From Tubulanus polymorphus (Eukaryota > Nemertea > Palaeonemertea > Tubulaniformes > Tubulanidae), in assembly GCF_964204645.1 (NCBI RefSeq), contig NC_134032.1, forward strand, positions 9,976,275 to 10,040,274: a DNA stretch of 64,000 bases, written 5' to 3'. The translations under genes were made by a program, and so were the position numbers. Positions within the stretch are counted from its first letter, which is position 1. Each line of letters begins with the position of its first letter. Below are positions 37,601-47,074 of the stretch, piece by piece. The notes under the pieces are model-generated. The model did not search any database and had not been told where the DNA came from. It saw only the letters and a list, made by a program, of their open reading frames with translations.

Positions 37601-38328
37601 ATTGTACAGTGAATATAAATTCTATAATCTAGACGGTAATCGAACTAAAATCTGACACCAGACGGCACTGAATGTTGACACCGCAGGGCGTACTTCGGTT
37701 ATCGTTCGAGTGAGTCGACTATTCGCGAACTGTGAACGAAAGTCCGAACGAAAGTTCGAAAATAGCACGGTCGCCGTAGTTCGGTCCTATCTAGCTCCAA
37801 GGTTGCCTATACTGTACAGCGTAAGATTGTACAGAACTAATGCGTCCTCATTTCCGACAGCAGGGGCGGTACCAGGCTGGAGGAAATGGGGTTCACGACA
37901 CTTTATCGTCGTGGTCGGCGTCCTAGCGAACACCAACGAAAGCGTGGTGCACTTACAGGGGTCCTCCCACAGAAAATCTAGGTACATTTTAATGCAATTT
38001 CAGTGTGCCTTTAAGACTCACGTCGTACATCATTATGGGATGGAATTTTAACTCCAGTGATTTTCGAAAAGGCACTTGGTCATAAAAGGGGGTTCGAACT
38101 CACTCTGGATCCGCCACTAGACAGCTAGTCGCCTAATTTACAAAAATCCCAATGCGCCTTGGTGATACGTTCATGTTGAAACCAAATGACGCTAGGTACG
38201 CTTATAACATATACACAAAACAAAATCTGGGCGTCCTGACATTCGAAATTACAATACTTAACACGAAAAAAGATAAAACACGGATACGGACACGGGCACG
38301 GACACACGGACACAGGCTTACTTACCAT
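25655..38328 (-). CDS. Divergent calmodulin paralogue, six exons, four EF-hands
   Basis: Exons in transcript order: ATG at 38328-38326, 30460-30427, 29760-29617, 27982-27885, 26505-26358 and 25683-25655. All junctions are GT-AG and in frame (456 nt, 151 residues). The first intron follows the initiator ATG directly, as in animal calmodulin genes. Four canonical EF-hand loops are intact: [36 protein letters not shown] and [12 protein letters not shown]. It binds Ca2+ by all indications. Divergence from true calmodulin is clear in the linker helix ([18 protein letters not shown]) and at the C-terminus, which ends FTRTLCYR in place of the usual MMTAK. It is therefore a specialised paralogue. An in-frame 40-codon extension upstream of the ATG exists but is not favoured. 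The introns are swollen with repeats. Confidence 0.88.
25807..26353 (+). promoter_or_regulatory. Cluster of CTCF-like CACTAGGGGGCG words in the last intron
   Basis: Related words at 25807 (CACTAGAGGGCGTCGCTG), 25901 (CCAATAGGAGGCGACACC), 25928, 25951 (CCGCTAGGTGGTGACGCTG), 26021, 26097 (CACTAGGGGGCGGC) and 26338 (CACTAGGGGGCGTC), all on the plus strand at irregular spacing. They may be a degenerate minisatellite or a CTCF-like array. Confidence 0.4.
26955..27130 (-). repeat. Inverted arm of repeat family C
   Basis: GGTTTTAGTTCAGCGAAAAT followed by CCAACAGAGGGGG is the complement of the block at 27485-27520. With the plus-oriented copy it forms a large inverted pair around 27.17 kb. Confidence 0.6.
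27212..27665 (+). repeat. Repeat family C with a 101 bp internal tandem duplication
   Basis: The block beginning GGGAATATAATGGTCGTTTC occurs at 27212 and again at 27313, nearly identical over about 98 bp. The copy continues to GAAGGATTCTTTCTCTGG in parallel with 23445-23765, but holds a 28 bp palindrome inserted at 27602. Confidence 0.7.
27602..27629. mobile_element. 28 bp palindromic mini-insertion with 7 bp target duplication
   Basis: Arms CTTGGAGTAATCA and TGATTACTCCAAG around a TT loop. GGCAGTT stands directly on both sides (27595-27601 and 27630-27636). The paralogous sequence at 23.73 kb has GCGGCAGTGGAAGG without the palindrome, an empty-site equivalent. Confidence 0.7.
28208..28590 (-). 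promoter_or_regulatory. Opposed cluster of CTCF-like words
   Basis: GCGACACCTAATGAGTAG (28254), GCGACCCCTGGTGAGAC (28298), GTGACCTCTAGTGAGTAG (28477), GCGACACCTAGTGAGTAG (28531) and GTGACCACACTAG (28575) are the complement of the 25.8-26.35 kb word type. The two clusters face each other. Confidence 0.4.
28712..28731. repeat. AC dinucleotide microsatellite
   Basis: Short, nearly perfect (AC)n run inside an intron of the calmodulin-like gene. Confidence 0.7.
29047..29152. mobile_element. Short MITE with GGxCCAGTTGC ends
   Basis: Left GGTGCCAGTTGCT, right AGCAACTGGCCCT form inverted ends about 105 bp apart. The terminus resembles the CAACTGGCCCC block of the family D repeats at 46.8, 49.7 and 54.3 kb. 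Confidence 0.55.
29863..30014. mobile_element. Foldback MITE with 25 bp ends
   Basis: Left arm starts AATAAGATAAAAT and continues to CACTATTTAC; the right arm is its complement with one mismatch. It lies directly next to another MITE (30052). Confidence 0.7.
30052..30364. mobile_element. MITE family E (GATACCT ends), carrying a nested family B copy
   Basis: Ends AACGATACCTTATTT and GAAACAAGGTATCA match the uninterrupted relative at 31148-31340 block by block. A family B element (30078-30191) splits it after TAATCGG. Confidence 0.65.
30078..30191. mobile_element. Intact MITE family B copy
   Basis: 114 bp with 20 bp ends: CTGGGTCCAGTTCCACAGTT against the complement of AACTGTGGAACTGGGTCCAG, 18 of 20 matching. 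This is the best reference copy of family B. Confidence 0.75.
30907..30924. promoter_or_regulatory. 18 bp palindrome with a CLEAR/E-box core
   Basis: CACAGTCACGTGACTGTG is a perfect palindrome around GTCACGTGAC, the preferred site of MITF/TFE and USF bHLH-Zip factors. The same 10-mer occurs at 39444-39453. Function inferred from motif only. Confidence 0.35.
31148..31340. mobile_element. MITE family E, uninterrupted copy
   Basis: Inverted ends AACGATACCTTGTTT and GAATCGAGGTATCAT, 193 bp, no ORF. Serves as the empty-site reference for the nested copy at 30052. Confidence 0.65.
32061..32262. repeat. Diverged direct duplication
   Basis: TCTATCGCCAT, GATCGTCCAGACTTCAC and GGAATTTACC appear in the same order at 32065-32118 and 32198-32260. 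Confidence 0.55.
32309..32743. repeat. Cluster of MITE family B fragments
   Basis: Ends of family B occur at 32309 (CCCGGTTCCACAGTTGTGAG), 32415-32497 (ACCCAGTTCCACTGCAG to ACTGTGGATCTGGGTCCAG) and 32691-32743 (ACTGTGGAACTGGGTCCTG). A GCCGCGATCACACGG word at 32577 belongs to another dispersed family also seen at 5592 and 21606. Confidence 0.55.
33352..33381. repeat. Degenerate copy of the mobile palindrome
   Basis: CTCGGAGTAATC and GATTACTTCCGAG are arms of the GGAGTAATC family with one indel. No convincing target duplication. Confidence 0.45.
33655..33760 (-). repeat. Dispersed relative of the OXR1-intron minisatellite
   Basis: GAGGATTCCACTTGTGGCAG and GCGAGGATCCACCAGG are the complement of the 7.4-7.8 kb unit. 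The copy shares longer flanks (AACGGGGAACGTACGACCTC, TTACTCGGTCTTCCGCG) with 39908-40012. Confidence 0.6.
34280..34740 (+). mobile_element. LINE 3' end: last RT codons, 3' UTR and tail
   Basis: One frame reads [15 protein letters not shown] ... [10 protein letters not shown] followed by TGA at about 34407, the typical C-terminal ending of non-LTR retrotransposon ORF2. Then about 290 bp of 3' UTR, an AATAAAG signal at 34706 and a TCAAATCAAA-type simple tail. 5'-truncated insertion. Confidence 0.7.
34745..34930 (-). mobile_element. Probable tRNA-related SINE
   Basis: The minus strand has TGGTGAGCCGGGAGGGCCTGA then GGTTCGAATACTGGC, acceptable A- and B-box-like words at near-tRNA spacing. No true tRNA fold. 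It lies next to a LINE tail, consistent with retroposition. Confidence 0.4.
36540..37022. mobile_element. Composite MITE, copy 2
   Basis: It matches 24611-25033 in order: ATATAAGGAGTTTTCAAG, the TAGACTCCTCC-type inner end, GTAAAAACAA-TCCAAACTG, AGTTTACTGTA, GGAGTTT, and GGATTCGCAGGGACCC. Copy 2 is more diverged and longer. Confidence 0.6.
37861..38117. mobile_element. hAT-like MITE with CAGGGGCGG ends
   Basis: Left CAGGGGCGGTACCAGG, right CTGGATCCGCCACTAG form inverted ends about 257 bp apart. Related ends occur at 12907, 43403 and 44076. The target duplication is not clear. Confidence 0.5.
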
Positions 38329-39443
38329 TTTTTTGACTTGCGTTGTTTTCCCGAACGTGAGGTTCTGGTTAATGATCAGCGTTGATCCGTCCGTCGTCGC
38401 TGCAACTCGACAATCGACGATGGCAACGTCACCGCGCGTCTGTGTCAACGCCGCGTTGATCGAGCTATACGGTAAACAATAACGATAGAAGACTGGAGTA
38501 AAAATTTGATAGGGGAAAATATTAGCTCTTTTCAGATTCGAAGATAGCTGGCGACTAGTATATATACATATCTAACATAGGAATTGTTATTCAATTCATG
38601 AAAATATCTGAGACATATTTCGAATTCTAGGGCGTTTCATCAGACCCATCCGATTGGCACGCTGCCAATTTATTTCACCCTTGGCTCTGGGGGATTGTAA
38701 TGAGAATCACGCGATGAATCCGCCTGATGTCGTTGGCCACACCCAAACCCCCGTGACGAGCTCTGACCAGGAAAGGGAACAAATATTCCTCTTCGCTAAA
38801 TACAATATAATTTCCAGAAACTTTCGACCATATATATACGAACAACAATCTAAATTATAATCTCGTCTCAAGCGTGACGTCATAATGTAGGGCGCTTAAG
38901 CGAAGGATGATAGCGAAGAAGGATAGTGAAAAAAAATGAGCGAGAGAAACCTTTGCAGGGCGAAAAAACGTACGGGTACGAGGGCGAGCTAGAGGCAAGA
39001 GGTAGTGGGGAGAGAGGGTGTAGGGCAGGTACGAAGAGAGATAGTGAGGAGACCGATTAGGAGAGTGAAGGAAGAGAGTGAGAACTATTACAAAGCGCAC
39101 CTAGGTTAGGTACCATATTATGACGGCTAAGACTTACGACCAGTCTAAGACCAACTTACATGTAGTTTTATACCCAATCTAATAACTAATGATCACACTA
39201 AAGATCTAAGATCGCTTTTGGTTGGACTTTAGTCGTCCGGTGCACGGCAGAAAGTGTAACAAAACGGCTATAGACAGGAAACATCGTTACCGGGGATAGA
39301 CAAGAAACACCGTTCGGAAATTCTTTGCGCTCCACATTCAAAAATAACGTAACCGTTTTCAGGTTTCTTTCCGCCAATGGCAAACAACAATCACCGTCAT
39401 CATTACAAATGACGTTTGCAGTCGGTGCGCGGATTTCCGGCCC

Positions 39444-39453
39444 GTCACGTGAC
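39444..39453. promoter_or_regulatory. CLEAR/E-box decamer
   Basis: GTCACGTGAC, about 1.1 kb upstream of the predicted calmodulin-like start codon, in GC-rich sequence. Second copy of the core found at 30911. Motif only. Confidence 0.3.
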
Positions 39454-39907
39454 ACGTCTCCCGGAGCCAGCGGTAGCTTTATTTCGTGGTTGTAGTTCGT
39501 CTGTCGTCGTGGATTATATAATTGAGAGACGGCCCCGGAGTGGGGGTATAATTGAGATACGGACCCGAGGGAGGGCGAATTTCGTCGTGGACGAGCGTAA
39601 TTTCGGTGAAAATCGTCTGCGCTACTGCGAGTGACGAGATCAGACGGAAGTGTTCTTTTTTTTCGACGCCGTAAAAACCGTTACAATAATGTTTATACAC
39701 ATTGATAACTACAACGCATTATTATATAAGGGGTTCTGTGTGAGTCGATGTGCATTTCGTCATCAATCTTGGCGTTTCAAAATAAACAATTACAACTAAT
39801 TAATTTGGTTTTTATTTTGTAATTAGATATATTTTCCTAACTCTTATTTCAAATTTAATAGATTTTGATTATCGTTTTTGAGAGAATTGACTGGTTGGCG
39901 GCCGATT

Positions 39908-40012
39908 CAAATCAACGGGGAACGTACGACCTCCTGTGGCAGTCGCCGATTCAATTGTTAGCAGGCGAGGATCCACCAGGTTCGCACGTAGTTACTCGGT
40001 CTTCCGCGTTCG
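39908..40012 (-). repeat. Dispersed repeat matching 33655-33760
   Basis: AACGGGGAACGTACGACCTC, GCGAGGATCCACCAGGTTCG and TTACTCGGTCTTCCGCGTTC occur in the same order and spacing in both copies. Confidence 0.7.
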
Positions 40013-41850
40013 ATTTCGTGTATATTTCTGTTGAATCTGAATGGACTTTTTCTTTAAGAAATTGAATTTTATGTATATATTTGGTGGGACCTGTGATATT
40101 ATATGGATTCTGGAGCCTAAAAGTTCAGTTTTGAGTTCATCGAAAATGAACTAATTTTGACAACGTATAACATGCTCTTCACGCCATCTGGTGGGATAGC
40201 TGGTGTTGCAGTTCTCTATCATCGATCAAATGAAAATAACGTGATCCTCTTAAAATTGTATGATATCATTTATACTATATTGTCCATTGTTGACAATATT
40301 ATATGTCTTTTTTTCAAGGCGCCAATAAACATTCAAGTTATATTAGTTTTTATGTTATCTTAGCCAATCAAATGGGTGGCTTCGCGATCGGTTATTTCCA
40401 AAAATAGCCGAACATGAGCAAATCGTGCTTTATTCATAGCTTGTAAATTCTATCCGTTCTCAACCCGGTTACCGGCTATAAATAACGAAGTGACGGTTAA
40501 GTGACGGTTGAGTTCAAACGTTCGAAATTAAAACGCATCGGCAACTCAAAAGACCGGTACAGGGATTGAACTGATGCGATAGTCATTGAAGACCCGGGTT
40601 TGCCTATTTCCGGCTCAGTAACTTCCGGAATTCGTTCGAAGAAGATACGGAGCTCTCGAGGAGTAATCGGTTTCGCGATCCCGGGCAATTTGTATAATGT
40701 TTGTAATAATCTTTGTTATAAGGGCAGCTACTAACTATAAAGTCTTTGACCAGACTCAGGATCCGTAAATCCATTAATTCATGAAAGAAGGTATCAGTAT
40801 AGTGCTCATTTTCAGCGGCAGGTGGTTGCTTGGTCTGCTAACCCCAAGATGTAAAGGACGGCAGATGAGAGCCCCTATAATTTTCCCTATGACTTGCGCC
40901 TTTGGTCCTATCCCGAACTAATGGCCGCTTTTCCGATAATAAATCTCGTTATGACGTCATCAACTTACCGGTCTACACCGAAAAAGAAAGATAGGGTCTC
41001 TCCTTCCACTCCAAAAATTGCCAATTATTTTAAAGAAGATTCTTTTAATTCACCCCTTCGTTCAACTATTATATCTGCACTTCAATTTCCGATTTCAAAA
41101 TCAAACCCAATTTCTTGAGATCCCTGTTCCTAAAATCAGGATCACGAAATAAAGGAATGAAAACTGCAGGATGGAGCGTGGGGATAGAGTGGCGTGGAGC
41201 ATCGAGAGCGGAAAATGCGGAGCAAGGAGACAATGACGAGAATAGAGAAGAGATGCACAAACGACGTGAGTGACATAGTAAATTAATAAGCAAGCAAGGG
41301 CGTTTCACTGTTATTATGACGAACGCCTTTTACACGGGCGTGCGCGCGCGTGCAAACAAATGATTTCGTGATCGTCCGAAATTTTATATGGTTAATTATA
41401 GCCCCTGTCGTCCTTTAATGCACTGAAGTCCTTCGCGTTTGATTACCTTTGTCTATATAGATAAACGTATTCCCTTTGAAATGGTGGCAGTTGTATTTTT
41501 GTTGCTCTCAATTCGGCGTGCCTGTTGCATCGGACGGTATTTGGCTTTTCGACTTTCATCGATTTCAAAAGGCTTCTGTCGCGTCAAGCCGTTTAAAAAC
41601 GACGTGAAATCTAACTTTTTCAACCCCCATTATTACAGTAAAATTTCGGTTTAGTTTGACTTGTGACGAAGCTTTCATTCTTCAGGGTAGGATCCAAGGG
41701 GTGGGTACAGGGGGTGAAATTTTACGGCATAATGAAATGTATTAAACCAATACATAAACAGAGTTTAAATTCATAAGCTCTTCTCTGCATTTCCAAAAGT
41801 GAGTTCATTTTTTCCGATTATATTTTGCTTCCGTGGTGCCATTGTAATTA

Positions 41851-42077
41851 CAGTCAAAGTCCGTTATAACGACATCCCTTTTAATGCCACTGCTCACTCT
41901 AACGCCAACATTTCTCCGGAACAAATTTGCTCAATCTAACTCAAATTCAACGAGAGGCGCAGTGGCCGACTGGTTTAAGCTGCCGGTCACACTGATAACG
42001 CTAATTTCTTCATACCGCCAATACGCCAGCATGTTTTCGAATGGTCCCAACAGTGATATTATAACGAGCTTTTACTG
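41851..42077. mobile_element. pogo/Tigger-type MITE with TA target
   Basis: TA-CAGTCAAAGTCCGTTATAAC on the left and GTTATAA-like TTATAACGAGCTTTTACTG-TA on the right form about 20 bp inverted ends with TA duplications at 41849-41850 and 42078-42079. The interior includes a tRNA-Leu/Ser-like A-box word (GGCCGACTGGTTTAAG) near 41962. Confidence 0.7.
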
Positions 42078-42439
42078 TACGTGATCCCTCCCCGAATAAG
42101 AACCTATAACCGCTCCTGTTCTTTTTCATAAGCGAAGTTGAAAGCCGTCGATTGCCAGGGCGAGTGTGGAGTACCACTGCGAGAGGAAAGTTATACCAGG
42201 AAAATCCGGTTATTGATAAACAAATACGACAGAGAGGGAGAGAGAGAGAGCGAGGGAACAGGTTTTGTAAACAATAATTAAATCGGGACAATGTAAATTT
42301 GTTTTGCCGACTATCTAGCCAATTCAGTATTTAACAACGTGTCAGATTTGAGGGAGATTCGATCGTGTTTTCTCCAGGAGTTTGCCTCAAACCCTCCACA
42401 CATCCTTCGCCATCTCTCCTCTCTTATCTCCCCATTTCC

Positions 42440-42468
42440 CTTGGAGTAATCAGACTGATTACTCCAAG
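42440..42468. repeat. 29 bp palindrome of the GGAGTAATC family
   Basis: The same 13 bp arms as at 27602 (CTTGGAGTAATCA / TGATTACTCCAAG) around GAC. No matching flanks, so the target duplication is lost or absent. Confidence 0.65.
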
Positions 42469-43118
42469 CTCACACTACTCTTAATGAAATCATATCACGT
42501 GTAGTTAAAGCGTTGGGGCTCCACGCTGATTGGCTGCAGCAATGATCTTTCCGCGCTCGTGATTGGTGGGTCTAAAAATCTAACGCGCTCGATTCGAATC
42601 GTAAAACGACGATCTTATCAATTTGGATTGGCGCTTATTGTAAAAAAGGTGCAGAACACTATTACGACACACCAGGAACAAAATTCAAACGACACGCCAA
42701 AAAGGGCATGGTCTTATCGACGGGATGGACTCAAAATCTATCTTAATGTATATTTAAAACAATAGTCCATAAAATTGACACACGGTTAATTTATGAACGT
42801 TGACAGCCACAACAACCACAATTTACCTTGTTGATGAAATTGAATTAGCAACGGGTGTCGATTGGAGCGGACGAGAGAAAATGTATCGCTGTCGCTTATA
42901 CCGCAGTGCAAAAAGTACAGACTTACTGCTGGTCGGTGACCGACTTGTCGTCACGCGAAATTACTATTTCCTAAGACACGAACGTTGTTGTCAGTTTCTC
43001 CGGCTGCTGACGCGCCGAGAGGGTTTTGTTATTTCACCTGCCACAAGCGGCGGAGACTGGATTGAACGCGATGCGGCGCGCGGTCACCTGTCGTCTGCGT
43101 CTCGGCCAACCGCAAACG

Positions 43119-43132
43119 ATTACCATGGTAAC
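43119..43132. promoter_or_regulatory. RFX X-box-like site
   Basis: ATTACCATGGTAAC, the exact complement of the site at 4151. Confidence 0.3.
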
Positions 43133-45128
43133 GTCAGTACGCGCCGCGCGTAAGATGGCGTATAATCGAAATACAATAGAAGCCATTTCCGTTTTGCGGT
43201 GGCGCTTTTTAATGTCGGTTTGTTGTCATCATCGCCATCATCATCAGCTCAAGCGAATTGCTGACGAGAGGATTTGCGTGGAGGTCACAACGCACAGACA
43301 CGGAGCTGATTTTTTTTTTCAAAACAGCTTTGGTTCATTTACCCGAGTGATTCGGTGTGATCGAAATGGCTAATCTGAAATGGAGTAGGCCAATAAATAA
43401 ACCCAGGGGTGGATTTGGAAGGTGGGCTCGGGGTGCGGACTCATCCTGCCTATCTATCGAGATTGCTCGGTTTCGTCAAAACGGAGATTGTTAAAACCTG
43501 CTTCTTTACCACACGCTCGCACGGAACAGCTTTAGCTCAGTGATCGAATCCCTTGGCGGGCGAAGATGGATAGAGACATTTGGCATGACTGCATATCATT
43601 TCTTCTTTACCCTGGGCTTCCAATTTTGCTAATCTGAAACCTCTACTGTTTTGAAACTAAAGAATTGCCCCCTCATTTTTGTATTAGGTAACCCACCGTA
43701 TACAATATATGGACTAAACTATAGAGTTTTGTAAAGTACTTCAGCCCCGGATCAGATTCATATCTACCTCCGCGCTGTTCACGTGTCGCGCGCGCGCGAG
43801 TAGCAAACGTTAACTTCAACCGAACGATAAAAAGTACGAGAAAGCAATCGTGTAATTTGATCCGACAGCGACGCAGAATTTCTTCGCTTTTCATTTCGCT
43901 AATGGCTGGTTGTTTAGTGTTGTTTGTCAGAACTGTGTCGTTCTTATCGACCGACTTTCTCTCCAAACGGAACTCAGATTAAACGACAGACGATCGGATC
44001 AATCAGCCAAACGTTATGATCAAATTGTAGTTATCGTTACTAACGAGGACCTTCTCAGTCTCGTTGACCATTGGTGGATTTAGGGGGAGCAGCGTGCCCC
44101 CCGTAAAAGTGCCAGGAAACAATTCTGGACGGACTTTTTTTTATCAGATTGTGTCTTGAAATATTTTTTTTTCTTATTCTCACTATTGAAAAAAAGGAGT
44201 TCTCACGTAGGATTCAGTATTCTTAAATACTATTTTGAGTAAATGGAGAGTGACGGACACCCAAAATTCAAGGAAAATAATTAAGGCTAGCTATTTTTCC
44301 CTCGGGGTGCAAATGTAGATATGGTGTATAAAAAGATCCTGTTTTTAAACTATATCAGACTTAAGAAATTTATCTTTAGTTTTGTTGTGGAATGAAAGTG
44401 GATGTTAAGGATCAATTAGGCAAGCTGTTTGATTTTGTCTCTAGGTGCAAATGTAAATACGTTGTTTAAAAAAGATATTCGATTTCGTAACATCTCCCAA
44501 TTGATCTCTACTGGTTTTTTTTTGCCTGAAAGTTGATGGCTGTGTATCTAGAATCACTGTGTATTAAGGACTTCAAGATGCATCTCGAGGGCTAACTTTT
44601 AACTACGAACTCCTTCCCGCTTTATCGCACACCCAAGGGGCATGTGTTGCTAAGCCATGGCTTCGATTTACGACCAGTCTTAAGTCAACTGGGCCCAGTA
44701 TTTCGGACACCGAGTCAAGGGCAACACTGCGTTTGAATAAGACCCGTGTTGGAATTTAAGGGTTTTCGGTCGTCGGTGTGACTCGTGACGAAAGGCTGCA
44801 TCTTGTGCCGATGTTTTTTTACAGTGACACGATCTAAACTATACGTACTAATTTGCAGTAGGGAGGTTTCCGCTACTGGAAAGGCGCGCGGGAGTGTGGG
44901 TTGAGGAGATTGGAAAGAGGAGGGGTATAGGGTGAGTAGGAGAGAAGGATCTCAGTTTTAAACTGGAGAACTTAAAGTCGAGGTTCTGAAAGATTTGCAA
45001 TTCTAATCTGCACAATTGTAAATAGTTTGAACACCTTGTTTCTTCGATTGTGGTGTTCACCGATATTATTAATCTGCCGGTTTACTGTAAATAGGCTGAG
45101 CCGGAAGTTCGGGATTCACACGTTTACC

Positions 45129-45142
45129 GTTACCATGGCAAC
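45129..45142. promoter_or_regulatory. RFX X-box, full consensus match
   Basis: GTTACCATGGCAAC fits the X-box consensus at every constrained position. It lies about 700 bp before the duplicated peptide-gene block, so linkage to that gene is only a possibility. Confidence 0.4.
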
Positions 45143-45568
45143 GATGTTGAGGCCGACGTCGATGTCTGTCTCGATGGCAGACGAACTTCGAGTTGTTTTT
45201 TTTACACTGTCTACGTTTTTTATCATGAATTTCGTTTGTCATTGAAACCCGGCAATCGAGGAACTAGGTGTGCTCGTGAGAAGTCAGTCGTCTTGTATTT
45301 AATGACAAATACTAATGCTTCTGTGGTAATCGTGGATCCACTAGGTGGCGATAATGTTCGATCATCGTTATTTTAGGATTGAAAATGTACTTCTTACATT
45401 TATTACATGCCCGAGCCTGCTCCAAACAAACTGATAACCATGAATAAGAAACTAGGAGGATTTGAGATTTGGAGATCGATCGATGTAAGCAGTCCATAGG
45501 TGTTCCTACTGTGTGTGGAAATGTACGTGGAATCATTCACCCAATGAAGCTACTATTCACTAGTAAAT

Positions 45569-45607
45569 CTTGGAGTAATCATTGAATTACTCAATGATTA
45601 CTCCAAG
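45569..45607. mobile_element. 39 bp palindromic mini-insertion with 7 bp target duplication
   Basis: 17 bp perfect arms starting CTTGGAGTAATCATTGA around ATTAC. AGTAAAT flanks it exactly on both sides (45562-45568 and 45608-45614). Same arm sequence as at 27602 and 42440. Confidence 0.7.
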
Positions 45608-46544
45608 AGTAAATCAAGTACTACTTGTCCCGTTATTTCAGATAATTATTGTGGGAACTCTCTCATATATTCATCTTACACTGATATTTTTTGTAAGTAA
45701 ACAAGCCAGCCTATTATAAGGCTTACAAGACGCATTGATAGTATATCTCTATCTTGTGTCTTCCTACTCATCATTTATGCAAATAGGTCTACATAGATAG
45801 CAGTTAGGTGTACAACTATGTAAAAACGACGCGCAATTTACTTATATAATACATGATAATATTTACAATAATAGCACTTATAATGATGCGTTTAGATGCT
45901 ATTGGTAATTTTTAGAGACGCGTGCAATTATCATTCTTTAGTCATCCATCACCAAGGCGCTAATATAAGTATTTATAAATAAATAAATACTAATACTACT
46001 AATATTGTTGTCAACTATCAGACGAAATCGTTTTGAATTGATTCATGCGCGTTTTTAATTTTCGGCGTTTGTTTCGCGCGGCCAGAATTCGGTAAATTTT
46101 CGTTTGCCGTACACACGACGTCAGTTGGGACTCATTGTTTCGGAGGACATCGACGTCGATATTTCTTTGTCAATACAAACGCACATAGCTGGATTTTGTC
46201 ATCGCAGACTAAGCCTGGTAAAGTACGTATTCTTTTTTTTATCTGGAAAAGTTAATTAATTATTACCGCGTTTGGGACGGAGAAAATCTTTCTATTCTTT
46301 ATCTGCGACTCTTATATCCCAGCCACGAGCGATCATGAACAGTGTTCTTCGAATGGCAGGCACAGAAAAATGCCTACCTACCTGATTGTGCCATTAATTG
46401 AGTTAATTTTTGTATATCATCGGTGCCTGGAACGCTGGGAGCGTGTAAAATGTATGAACTCAAACGGTAAGATCTGTATTGTTTGGCTTTTTTTTTACCG
46501 AAAACGAATGGAGAACAATGAAAAAGTCAATTGACTTGGAGTTG

Positions 46545-46640
46545 ATTCAGATTCAGATTTACATTTATTGCTCCAGAAATCATAAAATTTTTTCGAGTAC
46601 AGGATACAAAAAAAATAAACAGTTATACAATTATACAAAT
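46545..46640 (-). repeat. Probable retroposon 3' tail
   Basis: GATTCAGATTCAGATTTACATTTATTG is the complement of an AATAAA-type end plus GAATC simple tail, as in other lophotrochozoan LINE/SINE ends. It is in an intron of peptide gene 1 and absent from the duplicated copy. Confidence 0.35.
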
Positions 46641-46764
46641 ACAGTTACTCCAGATTCCGATGAAAATTGTGAATTACAGTCGAGGCTCAAACCTAAGACT
46701 ATATCGTCACGTATGATTTCCATTACTTCAGACCATTACAGGCTGATTATGTCGGTCTCATAGT

Positions 46765-46955
46765 GAGGCTTACTCAATATGATCAATCTTAAGCTAAGTT
46801 TAGTTCTATATTTAAGCTAGCAACTTAAGACCGACAAGTCTCTCAGTTATTTTGGATATACATCGAATCTAAGACCAGTCTTATGTTTCAAGATCACCAT
46901 AGGACTTAAGTTACGACTCGACTGGCCGAAGTCCATAAAACTGATCCCGGTTTGA
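46765..46955. repeat. Dispersed repeat family D (CTTAAGACCAGTCTT words)
   Basis: Shared words with 49615-49760 and 54235-54420: AACTTAAGACCGACAAGTCT, AAGATCACCATAGGACTTAA, and an end like ACAACTGGCCCC. Looser relatives lie at 960-1180, 6430-6600, 39120-39190 and 44650-44710. Confidence 0.55.
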
Positions 46956-47074
46956 AACTACGTCCTTTTTCGGTTACTAAGTTTTACGTGTTAGAATTTT
47001 CATTGATAACGAATTAGTGCTTGCCCTTAATAGAGCAAACTATCCGTTGCACTTTTTTTCAGACCGTGTACAGG

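Larger units (their letters stand above)
38449..45830. other. Gene-free stretch upstream of the calmodulin-like gene
   Basis: No exon supported. It probably includes the promoter and 5' UTR of the minus-strand calmodulin-like gene near 38.4-39.6 kb, where the sequence is GC-richer and has a CLEAR-type GTCACGTGAC. Otherwise it has a purine-rich stretch at 38920-39080, a pogo-like MITE, two GGAGTAATC palindromes, RFX-like sites and GA/GC simple repeats at 41341 and 42235. Confidence 0.5.

Noticed and set aside
38326-38448. N-terminal 40-residue extension of the calmodulin-like protein
   Set aside because: The frame is open, but calmodulin genes place the first intron directly after the initiator ATG, and the ATG at 38328 fits that exactly with a good context.
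41945-41985. tRNA-Leu/Ser-like gene
   Set aside because: Only an A-box-like word is present; no B-box or cloverleaf, and it lies inside a pogo-type MITE.
42800-43373. Overlapping 115-117 codon ORFs in GC-rich DNA
   Set aside because: No recognisable domain, no splice support, two overlapping frames of equal length; likely chance ORFs in GC-rich sequence.
43525-43575. tRNA-like sequence (TTAGCTCAGTGATCGAATCCC)
   Set aside because: A- and B-box words are too close together for a tRNA and no stems form; at most a deleted SINE fragment.
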